Shown here: positions 24,292-33,875 of the stretch, one piece after another
How the letters are laid out: each line of letters opens with the position of its first letter
How positions within the stretch are numbered: the first letter of the stretch is position 1
From: an uncultured Oscillospiraceae bacterium
Lineage (GTDB): Bacteria; Bacillota; Clostridia; Oscillospirales; Ruminococcaceae
Reading direction: 5' to 3'
DNA length: 64,000 bases
Assembly: GCA_900539695.1 (NCBI GenBank)
Contig: UQDG01000013.1
Location: 8,562-72,561, forward strand
Made by a program: the position numbers and the translations under genes
The notes under the pieces: model-generated
What the model was told of the DNA's origin: nothing
What the model saw: only the letters and a program-made list of their open reading frames with translations
The model's database searches: none

Positions 24292-26391
24292 ATGGCGAAA
24301 ATTCGTGTGCTGGACAAGCATACCGCCGAACTGATCGCGGCCGGTGAAGTTGTAGAACGACCGGCCAGTGTGGCCAAGGAACTGCTGGAAAATGCCATCG
24401 ATGCCGGGGCGACCCAGATCACCCTCTCGGCGGTCCGCGGCGGCATTGCCCAACTGCAGATTGCTGATAACGGCACCGGCATCGAAGCAGAATATATCGA
24501 TAAAGCGTTTATCCGCCATGCCACCAGCAAAATTACCACGGCGGATGACCTGGGGCATATCCATACCCTGGGATTCCGCGGTGAGGCCTTGGCGTCCATC
24601 GCCAGCGTGGCTAAAGTGGAAGTGCTGACCCGTACCGAAGCGGACGAGTACGCCTGCTGCTACCGCATCGAGGGCGGCGAACCCCAGGGCATGGAGCCGG
24701 GCGCGCGCCCCGTGGGCACGACCATCACGGTCAACGATCTGTTCTACAACACCCCCGCCCGCATGAAGTTCCTGAAAAAGGACGCCAGCGAGGGAACCTT
24801 CGTCTCCGAGACCGTCCTGCACGCCGCACTCTCCCACCCTGAGATCAGCTTCCGCTTTCTGCGGGACGGCAAGCAGCAGTTTTTGACCCCCGGCGACGGA
24901 GACCTGCGCAGCACGGTCTACGCGGTGCTGGGCCGCGAGTTCGCCCGCGACCTTTTGCCTGTGGACGGCGGCAGTGAGCTGTATAAGGTCACCGGCCTGG
25001 TCACGCCGCCCCGGGCCTGCCGCGCCAGCCGCGGTGCCCAGCATTTTTTCGTCAACGGACGCTATGTCAAGAACCGCACGATGATGGCCGCGCTGGAAAA
25101 CGCCTACAAAGGCACGATGATGCAGGGAAAATTCCCCGGCGCTGTGCTGATGCTGGAAATGCCCGCCGACCTCGTGGACGTCAATGTTCACCCGGCTAAG
25201 ACGGAGATTCGTTTTGCCAAAGAGAGCGATGTCTTTGATGCCGTCTACCGCGCCGTACGCACCGCTTTGGCTACGCCGGGGAGCGGGGAGTGCCGCTTTG
25301 AGATGGGCCACACCGCCTCCGAGGCCGAACAGACCACCATGCAGCCCACTGCCCCGGCGGCACCTGCGGCCAAGCCTGCCGCACAGCACCGCCCGGCACC
25401 CGATAAAAACCGCTTCACAACGCTGTCAGCGGCCGAGTACCGCGCCTTGGCGGGCCTGGCAGCGGGCATCCCGGCCAAAGAAGTTCCCGGTCTGACGGCG
25501 GTGGACAGCCCGAAGCCCGTCTACAAAACCTCGGCCGGCGCTGCGCCTCAGCCTTTGCAGGGCCAGCCGCCCCGCCCGGTGACCTACCAGGCCCCCAGCG
25601 AGTCGGTGCTGGACATTTTGCCGGAACCGGAAGGGGAGCCTGCCCAGCCCGCCGCCCTGCAGCAGGAAGTACCCGCGCAGACCACACCCAAGCCGGAGGC
25701 CGAGGCCCCGGTCCCGGAAGAGCCGGACTACGTCGTCAACGACCCCCACGCCTTAAGCGCCCTGCCGGATGTGGTCAACACCACACCGGAGCAGACTGCT
25801 ATGACCCCGCCGCCAGAATCCGAACCCCTGCGCCTGGTGGGCGAGGTGTTCAAGACCTACATTATTACCGAGCGTGCGGGCGAGCTGTGCGTCATCGACA
25901 AGCACGCCGCGCATGAACGCATCCTGTTTGAGCAGCTGGCCAAGGACTACGGCAATGTGCCCGCCCAGATGCTGCTGGTGCCGGTGCAGGTCAACCTGAC
26001 CGCCGCCGAAAAGCAGGCCGTTTTGCAAAATATTGACCTGTTGACCGATGCGGGCATTGAAGTCGAGGACTTCGGCGGTGCCACGGTGGTGGTGCGCGCT
26101 GTCCCGGCGGACGTTCCGGTGGATGATGTCGAGGATATGATCATCGAACTGGCCGCCCGCCTGATCGATGGTGCCCGCGATGCCTTGCGGGAGAAAACGG
26201 AGTGGGTGCTCCATTCCATTGCCTGCCGCGCGGCCATCAAGGCGGGCGACAAGACCGGCGCAGCCGAGATGCTGGCGCTGGCCCAGCACATCATGGACGG
26301 CACCATCCCGCCGTTTTGCCCCCACGGCCGTCCCTGCGTGCTGAAAATCACCCGGAAGGAGCTGGAAAAACAGTTTGGACGCCTTGTCTAA
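24292..26391 (+). CDS. mutL: DNA mismatch repair protein MutL
   Basis: 699-aa GHL-type ATPase and probable nicking endonuclease coupling MutS recognition to strand removal. ATPase motifs: IAAGEVVERPASVAKELLEN, DNGTGI, HATSKI and LGFRGEALASI. A Pro/Ala-rich linker covers about residues 340-515. The C-terminal domain has DKHAAHERILFE, matching the DQHAxxExxxxE endonuclease motif with Lys for Gln, and the later CPHGRP metal motif, as in organisms lacking MutH. I take ATG 24292 rather than the in-frame GTG at 24283, which lies within the GGCAGGTGAG ribosome site region. Confidence 0.95.
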   Translation: MAKIRVLDKHTAELIAAGEVVERPASVAKELLENAIDAGATQITLSAVRGGIAQLQIADNGTGIEAEYIDKAFIRHATSKITTADDLGHIHTLGFRGEALASIASVAKVEVLTRTEADEYACCYRIEGGEPQGMEPGARPVGTTITVNDLFYNTPARMKFLKKDASEGTFVSETVLHAALSHPEISFRFLRDGKQQFLTPGDGDLRSTVYAVLGREFARDLLPVDGGSELYKVTGLVTPPRACRASRGAQHFFVNGRYVKNRTMMAALENAYKGTMMQGKFPGAVLMLEMPADLVDVNVHPAKTEIRFAKESDVFDAVYRAVRTALATPGSGECRFEMGHTASEAEQTTMQPTAPAAPAAKPAAQHRPAPDKNRFTTLSAAEYRALAGLAAGIPAKEVPGLTAVDSPKPVYKTSAGAAPQPLQGQPPRPVTYQAPSESVLDILPEPEGEPAQPAALQQEVPAQTTPKPEAEAPVPEEPDYVVNDPHALSALPDVVNTTPEQTAMTPPPESEPLRLVGEVFKTYIITERAGELCVIDKHAAHERILFEQLAKDYGNVPAQMLLVPVQVNLTAAEKQAVLQNIDLLTDAGIEVEDFGGATVVVRAVPADVPVDDVEDMIIELAARLIDGARDALREKTEWVLHSIACRAAIKAGDKTGAAEMLALAQHIMDGTIPPFCPHGRPCVLKITRKELEKQFGRLV

Positions 26392-27316
26392 ACCGCGCGT
26401 TGTCGCTGTCGGCGGGCCTACCGCCACCGGAAAAACTGCCCTTTCCGTGGCCCTGGCCAAAGAGTTTGGCGGCGAGATCATCAACGCCGACTCGATGCAG
26501 GTCTACAAAAACTTAAACGTAGGCACGGCAAAACCGACCGCGGAGGAGCGGCAGGGAATACCGCATCACCTGCTGGATTTCCTCACGCCGGAAACGCCTT
26601 ACAGCGTAGCGGATTTCACCGCCGCCGCGGCCCCGCTCATCACCCAGCTCAACGCCCAAAACCGTCTGCCGCTGGTGGTGGGAGGCACGGGGCTTTATAT
26701 CTCGAGCCTTTTAAAAGGTGTAGCGTTTGAAACGCAGAACACCGCCCCTGTCCTGCGGGAGCAGCTGCGCCAGGAGGCCGAGGCCAACGGTCCCGCCGCC
26801 ATGTACGCGAAGCTGCGAGAATTGGACCCTGACTACGCCGCCAAGGTCCACCCCAACAACCAGGTGCGGGTGCTGCGGGCGTTGGAAGCCATCGCCGTGA
26901 CTGGCAAAAAGATGAGCGACCAGCAGCAGGATGCCCTGCCCGCCGAAGCGCCCTATCGCGCCCTCTGCCTGTGCCTGACCTGCCGGGACAGGAATGTGCT
27001 CTACCGCCGCATTGACCTGCGGGTCAGCCGGATGGTGGATGCGGGCATCCTGCAGGAGGCCGAGTGGGTCTGGCGCAACCGGGATATCTTCCGCACCGCC
27101 GCCCAGGCCATCGGCTACAAAGAGTATTTCCCGTACTTCGAGGGCACCCAGACCCAGGCCGAATGTACCGAAAAACTCAAACAAGCCACCCGCAACTACG
27201 CCAAGCGCCAACTGACCTGGTTCCGCAACCAGAACGACGCCGTTTGGCTGTATGTGGACGAGGACGATGTCCTCGCCAAGGCCACCGCGCTGGTACGCGA
27301 TTTTCTAGGGAAATAG
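26375..27316 (+). CDS. miaA: tRNA dimethylallyltransferase
   Basis: 313-aa enzyme placing a dimethylallyl group on N6 of A37, the step before MiaB. P-loop GGPTATGKTALS at about residues 13-24, then NADSMQVYKNLNVGTAKP (catalytic Asp and substrate loop) and VVGGTGLYI. AIGYKE and the C-terminal RNYAKRQLTWFRNQ are family signatures. It overlaps mutL by 17 bases. The start is TTG at 26375 with AAGGAG 13 bases upstream; the first codons before the P-loop are short, so a slightly different start is possible but no ATG is available. Confidence 0.95.
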   Translation: MDALSKPRVVAVGGPTATGKTALSVALAKEFGGEIINADSMQVYKNLNVGTAKPTAEERQGIPHHLLDFLTPETPYSVADFTAAAAPLITQLNAQNRLPLVVGGTGLYISSLLKGVAFETQNTAPVLREQLRQEAEANGPAAMYAKLRELDPDYAAKVHPNNQVRVLRALEAIAVTGKKMSDQQQDALPAEAPYRALCLCLTCRDRNVLYRRIDLRVSRMVDAGILQEAEWVWRNRDIFRTAAQAIGYKEYFPYFEGTQTQAECTEKLKQATRNYAKRQLTWFRNQNDAVWLYVDEDDVLAKATALVRDFLGK

Positions 27317-27348
27317 TTTTGCAATAAGAGGGGAGATGGACACACAGC

Positions 27349-28581
27349 ATGGAGCATAAAACTCAACGCACCATGGCGAAAAAAGTATTCCGCGTCCTGT
27401 TTATGCTGCTCATTGCGGTGTTCGGCATCTACCTGGCTATTCAGTTCATCATCATCTTCCACCGCGGCTACAAGACCGAGACAGCCATCGCCTACACGAT
27501 GGCCGACAGCATCAGCCTGCAGGGCGTTGTCTCGTTTGACACCGTCCGGGTGGATGGCAGCGGAGATCTGGGCTATCTCGTCTCGGACGGCGAGCGTGTG
27601 ACCAACGGCACCGTCCTGGCCGAGTGCTACACCGATGATTCCCAGGGCCTTCTCCGAGAGCGTCTTGACCGCCTGGGCCGCACGATCGACCTCTTGAGCA
27701 AGTCGCAGAATTCCTCCGGCAGCGACCTTTCGTTGCTGACCAGCCAGACCCGGCAGGCGCTGTACAACCTGCTGGATAAGCTGGACACCGCCCAGTACAG
27801 CGGCATCACCGATGCCGAGGATGCCTTTCTGCTGGCCCAGAACCGCATGCAGGTCAATACCGGCCAGACCGAGGGCTTCACTCAGACCATCCAGGTCTTG
27901 CAGACCGAGTACGACGGCATCAAGGCCCAGCTGGACACTTTGCAGACCATCACCGCCGCCACCAACGGCTATTTCAGCAGTGTATCAGCATCGCCCACCA
28001 TCGTGACCGATGCTGCCCAGCTGGATGCCGCCACCCCGGCGGAGCTGAACGAACTGTTGCAAAACGGCTTTCCGGCGGCAGACACCACCAACTGCGCCGG
28101 GCAGATCGCCACAGGCTTCAGCTGGAAGTTCTACGCTGTCTGCGACCTGGCCACGGCGGATCGGCTGGACGGCATTTCCAGTGTGAAGATCAGTGTGCCC
28201 GGCAAGCAGAATACCCCGCTGTCTGCCGCCGTGCAGGAATTGACCCGGGACGAGGACGCCGGCCTTGCCAAGCTGGTGGTCTCCTGCCAGACAGTCAATG
28301 CCGAAATTTTGAGCTTTGGCGTCGAGACCGCGCAGATCGACCTCAAGACCTACGAGGGCATTCGCATCGACAAAGCGGCGCTCCACATCGTGGACGGACA
28401 GCGCGGCGTCTATGTCAAGTATGGCAACCTGCAGCGGTTCTTGAAAATCGAAACTTTGTACGAGGACGAGAACTACATCCTGATCCCCGATAACGGCAAG
28501 CTGGGCACCGATAATGAGGTGCGTCTGTACGATGAGATCATCGTGCAGGGCACCAATCTGCAGGATGGCAAGCTGCTGTAG
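27349..28581 (+). CDS. HlyD-like membrane-anchored protein upstream of sepF
   Basis: 410 aa with one N-terminal membrane anchor (about residues 17-38, FRVLFMLLIAVFGIYLAIQF) and a large extracytoplasmic part. ISLQGVVSFDTVRVDGSGDLGYLVSDGERVTNGTVL resembles the split lipoyl-type domain of HlyD/membrane fusion proteins. It is followed by a helical region (residues 100-190) and C-terminal beta domains ending IPDNGKLGTDNEVRLYDEIIVQG. No ABC or RND partner is adjacent. Instead it precedes sepF-ylmH-divIVA, so a cell-envelope or division-linked role is possible but unproven. It starts 32 bases after miaA. Confidence 0.7.
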   Translation: MEHKTQRTMAKKVFRVLFMLLIAVFGIYLAIQFIIIFHRGYKTETAIAYTMADSISLQGVVSFDTVRVDGSGDLGYLVSDGERVTNGTVLAECYTDDSQGLLRERLDRLGRTIDLLSKSQNSSGSDLSLLTSQTRQALYNLLDKLDTAQYSGITDAEDAFLLAQNRMQVNTGQTEGFTQTIQVLQTEYDGIKAQLDTLQTITAATNGYFSSVSASPTIVTDAAQLDAATPAELNELLQNGFPAADTTNCAGQIATGFSWKFYAVCDLATADRLDGISSVKISVPGKQNTPLSAAVQELTRDEDAGLAKLVVSCQTVNAEILSFGVETAQIDLKTYEGIRIDKAALHIVDGQRGVYVKYGNLQRFLKIETLYEDENYILIPDNGKLGTDNEVRLYDEIIVQGTNLQDGKLL

Positions 28582-28613
28582 CGGCGTTTTAGCAAGAATC
28601 TTGCGGCCCCGTA

Positions 28614-28642
28614 TTGACAACTGCTATAAAAAAGAAGATAAT
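28614..28642 (+). promoter_or_regulatory. Promoter of sepF
   Basis: TTGACA (28614-28619), exactly 17 bases, GATAAT (28637-28642), 74 bases before the sepF start. Confidence 0.8.
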
Positions 28643-28715
28643 ATTTAGTGTATATCGCTGTAATAGCGCATATCCACTGCCAAAACGATATGCGTAACCA
28701 AAGGAGTAAACGACC

Positions 28716-29165
28716 ATGTCCATGTTTGACAATTTGAAAAGCAAGCTCGGTATCGATACGGAAGCCGATTCCTACATCGATGATACCGAGGACGAAATCT
28801 TTGCCGGCGGGCAGGGTGTCCCCCAGCAGGATTACGAACAGCCGGAGGTCAAACAGCACAGCAACAAGGTGGTAAACATCAACGCTACCACCCAGCTGCA
28901 GGTCGTGCTGGTCAAGCCGGAGCGTTTCGAGGATGCTTCCACCATCGCGGACCAGCTCAACGCCAAGCGCACCGTCGTGTTGAACCTGGAATCCACCGGC
29001 AAAGAGGTTTCCCGCCGTCTGATCGATTTCCTGTCCGGCGTGGCGTATGCCAACAACGGCCAGATCAAGCGCGTGGCCACCAGCACCTTCATCATCACCC
29101 CCTATAATGTTGACATTATGGGTGATCTGATCGACGAATTAGAAAATAATGGCGTCTTCTTCTGA
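28716..29165 (+). CDS. sepF: Cell division protein SepF
   Basis: 149-aa FtsZ-bundling and membrane-tethering protein of Gram-positive divisomes. The short N-terminal amphipathic start MSMFDNLKSKLGI is the membrane-binding helix, followed by an acidic linker. The SepF core covers residues about 60-140, with VVLVKPERFEDASTIADQL, RTVVLNLEST and RRLIDFLSGVAYA. AAGGAG lies 10 bases before the ATG. It overlaps ylmH by 17 bases, as is common in this cluster, and has its own strong promoter. Confidence 0.95.
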   Translation: MSMFDNLKSKLGIDTEADSYIDDTEDEIFAGGQGVPQQDYEQPEVKQHSNKVVNINATTQLQVVLVKPERFEDASTIADQLNAKRTVVLNLESTGKEVSRRLIDFLSGVAYANNGQIKRVATSTFIITPYNVDIMGDLIDELENNGVFF

Positions 29166-29958
29166 TCCCGCCGCCAAAACGCGGGGCTATATCCCGCCGC
29201 AGAACGACGAGGAACGCCGCTTAATGAAGCGGGCGGAAGAACTTTGCCGCGTTGCCGAAAGCCGCGGGATTCCGCGGTATACCGGCTTTCTTTCTGACCG
29301 GGAACAGATGTTGGCCGAAGCCGCCTGCCACAAAGCGGGCTGCGAGAGCTTCCGCTTCTGGGGCGGGTTTGAGGGAGCTGAGCGGCAGGTGCTCTGTATC
29401 GAGCCGCCGGACGCCTGGCAGGAGGAACCCACCGCTTACCTGCGCATGCAGACCTACGACAGCGGCGCTAAACTGCCAACCCACCGGGATTACCTCGGTT
29501 CACTGTTAGGCTTAGGTTTGGACCGCGCCTGCATCGGTGACCTTTTGCAGGACCCCGACGATGCCGCTGTGTTTTATGCGGTGGTGCTGGCGGATAAAGC
29601 GGAGTTCATCACCGTAAACTTTACAAGTGCCGGGCACAGCCCCGTGCATGTGGAAACCTGCACCGAACTGCCGCCCCGCCTGCTGACCGGCCCTGAACGG
29701 GAACTGCACGAAGCCACCGTTTCGGCTCTGCGTGCCGATGCGGTGCTGGCCGCCATGATGCACACTTCCCGCACCAAAGCAGCGGAATATATCGCCGCAG
29801 GCAGGGTAGAGGTCAACCATCTGCCGCTGCGCGCCGCCCACGAGGCCATGTATGAGGCCGACATTATTACCGTGCGGGGCGTGGGACGCTTCCGCTTAGC
29901 GGAGATCGGCGGCAAAAGCAAAAAAGATCGCCAGTTCATATCCTTTTACCAGTATTGA
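29149..29958 (+). CDS. ylmH: S4-domain RNA-binding protein YlmH
   Basis: 269 aa. The C-terminal S4 RNA-binding domain (about residues 195-250: RTKAAEYIAAGRVEVNHLPL) follows an N-terminal YlmH-type region (RYTGFLSDREQMLAEAAC; LGSLLGLGLDRACIGDLL). Members bind ribosomal RNA and have been linked to rescue of stalled 50S subunits in B. subtilis. It overlaps sepF by 17 bases and precedes divIVA by 86 bases, the order of the Gram-positive division cluster. Confidence 0.9.
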   Translation: MASSSDPAAKTRGYIPPQNDEERRLMKRAEELCRVAESRGIPRYTGFLSDREQMLAEAACHKAGCESFRFWGGFEGAERQVLCIEPPDAWQEEPTAYLRMQTYDSGAKLPTHRDYLGSLLGLGLDRACIGDLLQDPDDAAVFYAVVLADKAEFITVNFTSAGHSPVHVETCTELPPRLLTGPERELHEATVSALRADAVLAAMMHTSRTKAAEYIAAGRVEVNHLPLRAAHEAMYEADIITVRGVGRFRLAEIGGKSKKDRQFISFYQY

Positions 29959-30044
29959 GACAAAGAGTCCCGGACTCTTCGTATAAAATGCAGGACCCTG
30001 AAATCCGGCAATAACGGGCTTTGCCCGCAAACAGGAGGAAAGCC

Positions 30045-30980
30045 ATGATCTCTTCTGAGGATGTCCGCCGCGTAACATTTGACAAAGCGATGCGCGGCTA
30101 TCGCTGCGATGATGTGGATGACTACCTCAAGCAGGTAGCGGAAAGCATGGATGCCTTGGCGGCTAAAAATGACGAGATGCAGAAAAACCTCGTCGTTCTG
30201 GCCCAGCGTATCGACCAGTACCGTGCCGAGGAAGACACTCTGCGCACCACGATGATCAACGCCCAGCGCCTGGGTGAGAACGTGATCCGTGAAGCCAAGC
30301 AGAAGGCTGCGGAAATCATCCGTGCTGCCAATATGAAGGCCGACGACCGCGAGCAGCGCGCCCGCGACGATGTGGAACTGGCCAAGCAGGAGATCGTGAC
30401 GCTGAAAAGCGAAGCCGACAGCTTCAAGCGTTCGCTGATGGAGATGTACCGCAAGCACATCAACCTCATCAGCAAGATGCCGGAATATAACCCGCCTGCG
30501 CAGGAGGAAGCCCCGCAGCCTGCCCCGCAGCCCGCTGCTGACCAGCCTTATGCTGAGCCCGCCCCCGAGGCTGTGCCTTATACCGAGCCTGTCCCGGCCC
30601 CCGCGCCTGTGCAGGAGCCGGAACCCCAGGCCACCAGCTACTATAACCCCGCTGAAACTGCCCCCGCGCCGGAGCCGACCCCTGTGGCCGAGCCCGCCCC
30701 GGAAAAGATAGACACCGTTGAGTTCGCTATCGCCCCGCACCCGGAGGAACCGGAAGAAACCGCCCCCGCCGCAGAGCCGATGCCGATCGACGGCAGCCGC
30801 TTCCAGCCCGGTGCAGGGCTGTACAGCGATGCGCCGGAAGCTGCCCCGGCGCCTGCCAAACGCAGCACCCGCAAAGCCCCGGCCAAGCGCAGCACCCGTA
30901 AAAAAGTAAGTGCCGAACCGCAGGAGGAGCTGAATTCTCCGGCGTTCGATAACTTTGAGGGCGTTGACTTTGACAGCTGA
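30045..30980 (+). CDS. divIVA: DivIVA family protein with long Pro/Ala-rich tail
   Basis: 311-aa coiled-coil protein marking poles and septa. The N-terminal DivIVA lipid-binding domain is clear: ISSEDVRRVTFDKAMRGYRCDDVDDYL. It is followed by a long coiled coil (about residues 35-140, with VIREAKQKAAEIIRAANMKADD). Residues from about 148 on are a low-complexity tail rich in Pro, Ala and Glu, with the near-tandem basic motif KRSTRKAPAKRSTRKK near the end. Classical DivIVA is about 160-220 aa, so the tail doubles the length. The start at 30045 is set by AGGAGGAAA just upstream. Confidence 0.92.
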   Translation: MISSEDVRRVTFDKAMRGYRCDDVDDYLKQVAESMDALAAKNDEMQKNLVVLAQRIDQYRAEEDTLRTTMINAQRLGENVIREAKQKAAEIIRAANMKADDREQRARDDVELAKQEIVTLKSEADSFKRSLMEMYRKHINLISKMPEYNPPAQEEAPQPAPQPAADQPYAEPAPEAVPYTEPVPAPAPVQEPEPQATSYYNPAETAPAPEPTPVAEPAPEKIDTVEFAIAPHPEEPEETAPAAEPMPIDGSRFQPGAGLYSDAPEAAPAPAKRSTRKAPAKRSTRKKVSAEPQEELNSPAFDNFEGVDFDS

Positions 30981-31035
30981 TGCCCGATAAACCAATAAGG
31001 TCAAAAACTATTTCTATAGAGGAGAGTAGGAAATC

Positions 31036-33810
31036 TTGGCGCAGAATTACAACGACACCATCCACAAGATGCAGACCCCGTTTGAAATGCGTGCTGGTCT
31101 GCCGAAAAAAGAGCCGAAAATGCTGGAAGACTGGGAGCAGAACCACGTCTACGAGCAGATGATCAAAAACAACGAGGGCAAACCCCGCTGGGTCCTGCAC
31201 GATGGCCCTCCGTATGCCAATGGCAACATCCACATGGGCACCGCGCTGAACAAGATCATCAAGGACATCATTCTGCGCTACAAGAACATGGCTGGTTTCC
31301 AGGCCCCCTATGTGCCGGGCTACGATACCCATGGCCTGCCCATCGAGCTGAAAGCCCTGAAGTCTCTGGGCGATAAGAAGTCCGGCGTTTCCAAGCTAGA
31401 ACTGCGCAAGATCTGCAAAGAGTTCGCCACCGAGCATATCGATGTCATGAACTCCCAGTTCAAGCGCCTGGGCGTCCAGGGCGATTTCGCCAATCCCTAC
31501 CTGACCCTGCGCCCCGAGTTTGAGGCCCGCCAGGTCGAGATCTTCGGCGAGATGGCCAAGAAAGGCTACATCTACAAGGGCATGAAGGCCGTTTACTGGT
31601 GCCCCGAGGACCGTACCGCCCTGGCTGAGGCTGAGATCGAGTACGCCGAGGACGAGTGCGACTCTATCTACGTCCGCTTTAAGCTGACCGACGACCCCAA
31701 CGGCGTGCTGGCCAAGCACAACATCCCGCTGGATAAGGCCTGGATCGTCATCTGGACCACCACCACCTGGACCCTGCCCGCCAACGTGGCCACCTGCCTG
31801 AACCCCAACCTGGAGTATGCCTTCGTCAAGATCGGCGATGCTTACCACATCATGGCCCGCGAGCTGGTCGAGTCCACGATGAAGGGCTGCCACATCGACG
31901 AGTACGAAGTCCTGCCCGACACCGTTCTGGGCAGCGAGCTAGAGCTGATGCAGTATCAGCATCCCTTCCTGGACCGCAAGGGCCTGGTCATCCTGGGCGA
32001 CCATGTCACCCTCGAAGGCGGCACCGGCTGCGTCCACACCGCCCCCGGCCATGGTGTTGAGGACTTTGAAGTCTGCGTTAACCACTACCCGCAGGTTCCC
32101 GTCGTTGTTCCCGTGGATGACGCCGGCCGCCTGACCGCCGAAGCTGGCGAGAAGTTTGCCGGTCTCAAGGTCTGGGATGCCAACAAGGTCATTCTGGAGC
32201 ATATCAAGGAGAGCGGCCACCTGATGGGGGTGCAGCACATCACCCACCAGTACCCGCACTGCTGGCGCTGCCACCATCCCATCATCTTCCGCGCGACCGA
32301 GCAGTGGTTCTGCTCCATCGATGCTTTCAAAGAGGATGTCTACAAGGCTATTGACAGTGTACACTGGCAGCCGGCCTGGGGCCATGACCGCATGGCTGGC
32401 ATGGTCCGTGACCGCAGCGACTGGTGCATCAGCCGTCAGCGCGTCTGGGGCGTGCCCATCCCGGTCTTCTACTGCAAGAAGTGTGGCAAGTACCACATCA
32501 CCGATGCTTCCATCAAGGCTGTCTCCGACCTGTTCCGCAAGGAGGGCAGCGACGCCTGGTATAAGTACGATGCTAACGAGATCATGCCCAAGGGCGAAGT
32601 CTGCGAGTGCGGCGCTTCCGATTGGGAGAAAGATCCCGACATCATGGACGTTTGGTTCGACTCCGGCTCTACCTGGAGCGCTGTCTGCCGCGAGCGCCCG
32701 GAGCTGACCTATCCTGTTGATATGTACATGGAAGGTGCCGATCAGTTCCGTGGTTGGTTCCAGTCCAGCCTGCTGACCAGCGTTGCCACCCAGGGCCAGG
32801 CTCCGTACCGCGAGGTGCTGTGCCATGGCTGGGTCGTCGACGAAAAAGGCAAGCAGATGCACAAGTCCGCTGGCAACGGCGTGGAACCCAGTGAAATCAT
32901 TCGTGACTACGGTGCCGACATCGTCCGTCTGTGGGTCGCTTCCAGCGATTATACCGTCGACGTCCGCGCCGGTAAGGAGATATTCCGCCAGCTGTCCGAG
33001 GCTTACCGCAAGATGCGCAACACCGCCCGCTTCATGCTGGGCAACATCAACGACTTTGATCCCAACAAGGATATGGTCGCTGACGATCAGCTGTTCGAGA
33101 TCGACCGCTGGGCGCTGGAAGCCTGCAACCAGCTGACCGCCACCATGCGCGATGCCTACGACCACTACGACTTCAGCCGCGCTTACCATGCGTTGTACAA
33201 CTTCTGCGTCATCGATATGTCCAACTTCTATATGGACGTTATCAAGGACCGCCTGTACTGCGCTGACGACCATGCCCGCCGCTGTGCACAGACCGCGCTG
33301 TACCGCATCCTGGTCGACTTTACTAAGCTGCTGGCCCCCATCCTGAGCTTCACCAGCCAGGAGATCTGGAGCTATGTGCCCAAGATGCCCGGCATGAAGG
33401 ACTATGTCGTCTTTGAGCAGATGCCCGAAGCCAAGGCCGCTGCTGACGAAGCCTTCACTGCCAAGTGGGACCGCATCATGGCCATCCGTGATGATGTCAA
33501 GAAGGTGCTGGAGCAGGCCCGTGCCGATAAGACCATCGGATCTTCTCTGGAAGCCTGCCTGACGCTGTACTGCAACAAGGAGGTCTATGACTTCCTGAAC
33601 ACCATCCCCATGGATGAGCTGGCCGACCTGTTCATCGTCTCCAAAGTCGATCTGACTGAGGGCGAGGGCGGTGTCAAGGGCATCGTCGAGGGTCTGGGCG
33701 CTGCCGCTGCCCACGCAGCCGGCAACAAGTGCCTGCGCTGCTGGAAGTACGAGCCCGCCGTTGGCGAAAACGGCCTGTGCCCGCGCTGCGCTAAGGTGCT
33801 GGGTCTTTAA
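31036..33810 (+). CDS. ileS: Isoleucyl-tRNA synthetase
   Basis: 924-aa class I synthetase charging tRNA-Ile. The HIGH motif lies in PPYANGNIHMG (residues 58-68). The editing domain follows, with TTTWTLPANVA. The KMSKS-equivalent loop reads KQMHKS (606-611) rather than KMSKS. A C-terminal zinc ribbon CLRCWKYEPAVG...LCPRC ends the protein, typical of bacterial IleS of this length. The start is TTG at 31036 behind GGAGAGTAGG. Only 55 bases separate it from divIVA, so there is no room for a T-box leader, and its expression probably depends on the upstream division genes. Confidence 0.96.
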   Translation: MAQNYNDTIHKMQTPFEMRAGLPKKEPKMLEDWEQNHVYEQMIKNNEGKPRWVLHDGPPYANGNIHMGTALNKIIKDIILRYKNMAGFQAPYVPGYDTHGLPIELKALKSLGDKKSGVSKLELRKICKEFATEHIDVMNSQFKRLGVQGDFANPYLTLRPEFEARQVEIFGEMAKKGYIYKGMKAVYWCPEDRTALAEAEIEYAEDECDSIYVRFKLTDDPNGVLAKHNIPLDKAWIVIWTTTTWTLPANVATCLNPNLEYAFVKIGDAYHIMARELVESTMKGCHIDEYEVLPDTVLGSELELMQYQHPFLDRKGLVILGDHVTLEGGTGCVHTAPGHGVEDFEVCVNHYPQVPVVVPVDDAGRLTAEAGEKFAGLKVWDANKVILEHIKESGHLMGVQHITHQYPHCWRCHHPIIFRATEQWFCSIDAFKEDVYKAIDSVHWQPAWGHDRMAGMVRDRSDWCISRQRVWGVPIPVFYCKKCGKYHITDASIKAVSDLFRKEGSDAWYKYDANEIMPKGEVCECGASDWEKDPDIMDVWFDSGSTWSAVCRERPELTYPVDMYMEGADQFRGWFQSSLLTSVATQGQAPYREVLCHGWVVDEKGKQMHKSAGNGVEPSEIIRDYGADIVRLWVASSDYTVDVRAGKEIFRQLSEAYRKMRNTARFMLGNINDFDPNKDMVADDQLFEIDRWALEACNQLTATMRDAYDHYDFSRAYHALYNFCVIDMSNFYMDVIKDRLYCADDHARRCAQTALYRILVDFTKLLAPILSFTSQEIWSYVPKMPGMKDYVVFEQMPEAKAAADEAFTAKWDRIMAIRDDVKKVLEQARADKTIGSSLEACLTLYCNKEVYDFLNTIPMDELADLFIVSKVDLTEGEGGVKGIVEGLGAAAAHAAGNKCLRCWKYEPAVGENGLCPRCAKVLGL

Positions 33811-33819
33811 TCTACCGTT

Positions 33820-33860
33820 CAGCGGTGCTTATAATTGCATAAGCACCGCTGATTTTTTTG
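33820..33860 (+). terminator. Terminator after ileS
   Basis: CAGCGGTGCTTAT ... ATAAGCACCGCTG, a 13-bp perfect stem, followed by seven T. lspA starts 16 bases beyond, so partial read-through or an internal promoter is needed for lspA. Confidence 0.9.
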
Positions 33861-33875
33861 AATAAGGGAGTAACC

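Noticed and set aside
30981..31035. T-box leader for ileS
   Set aside because: Only 55 bases separate divIVA and ileS, too short for a T-box, and no T-box core sequence is present.
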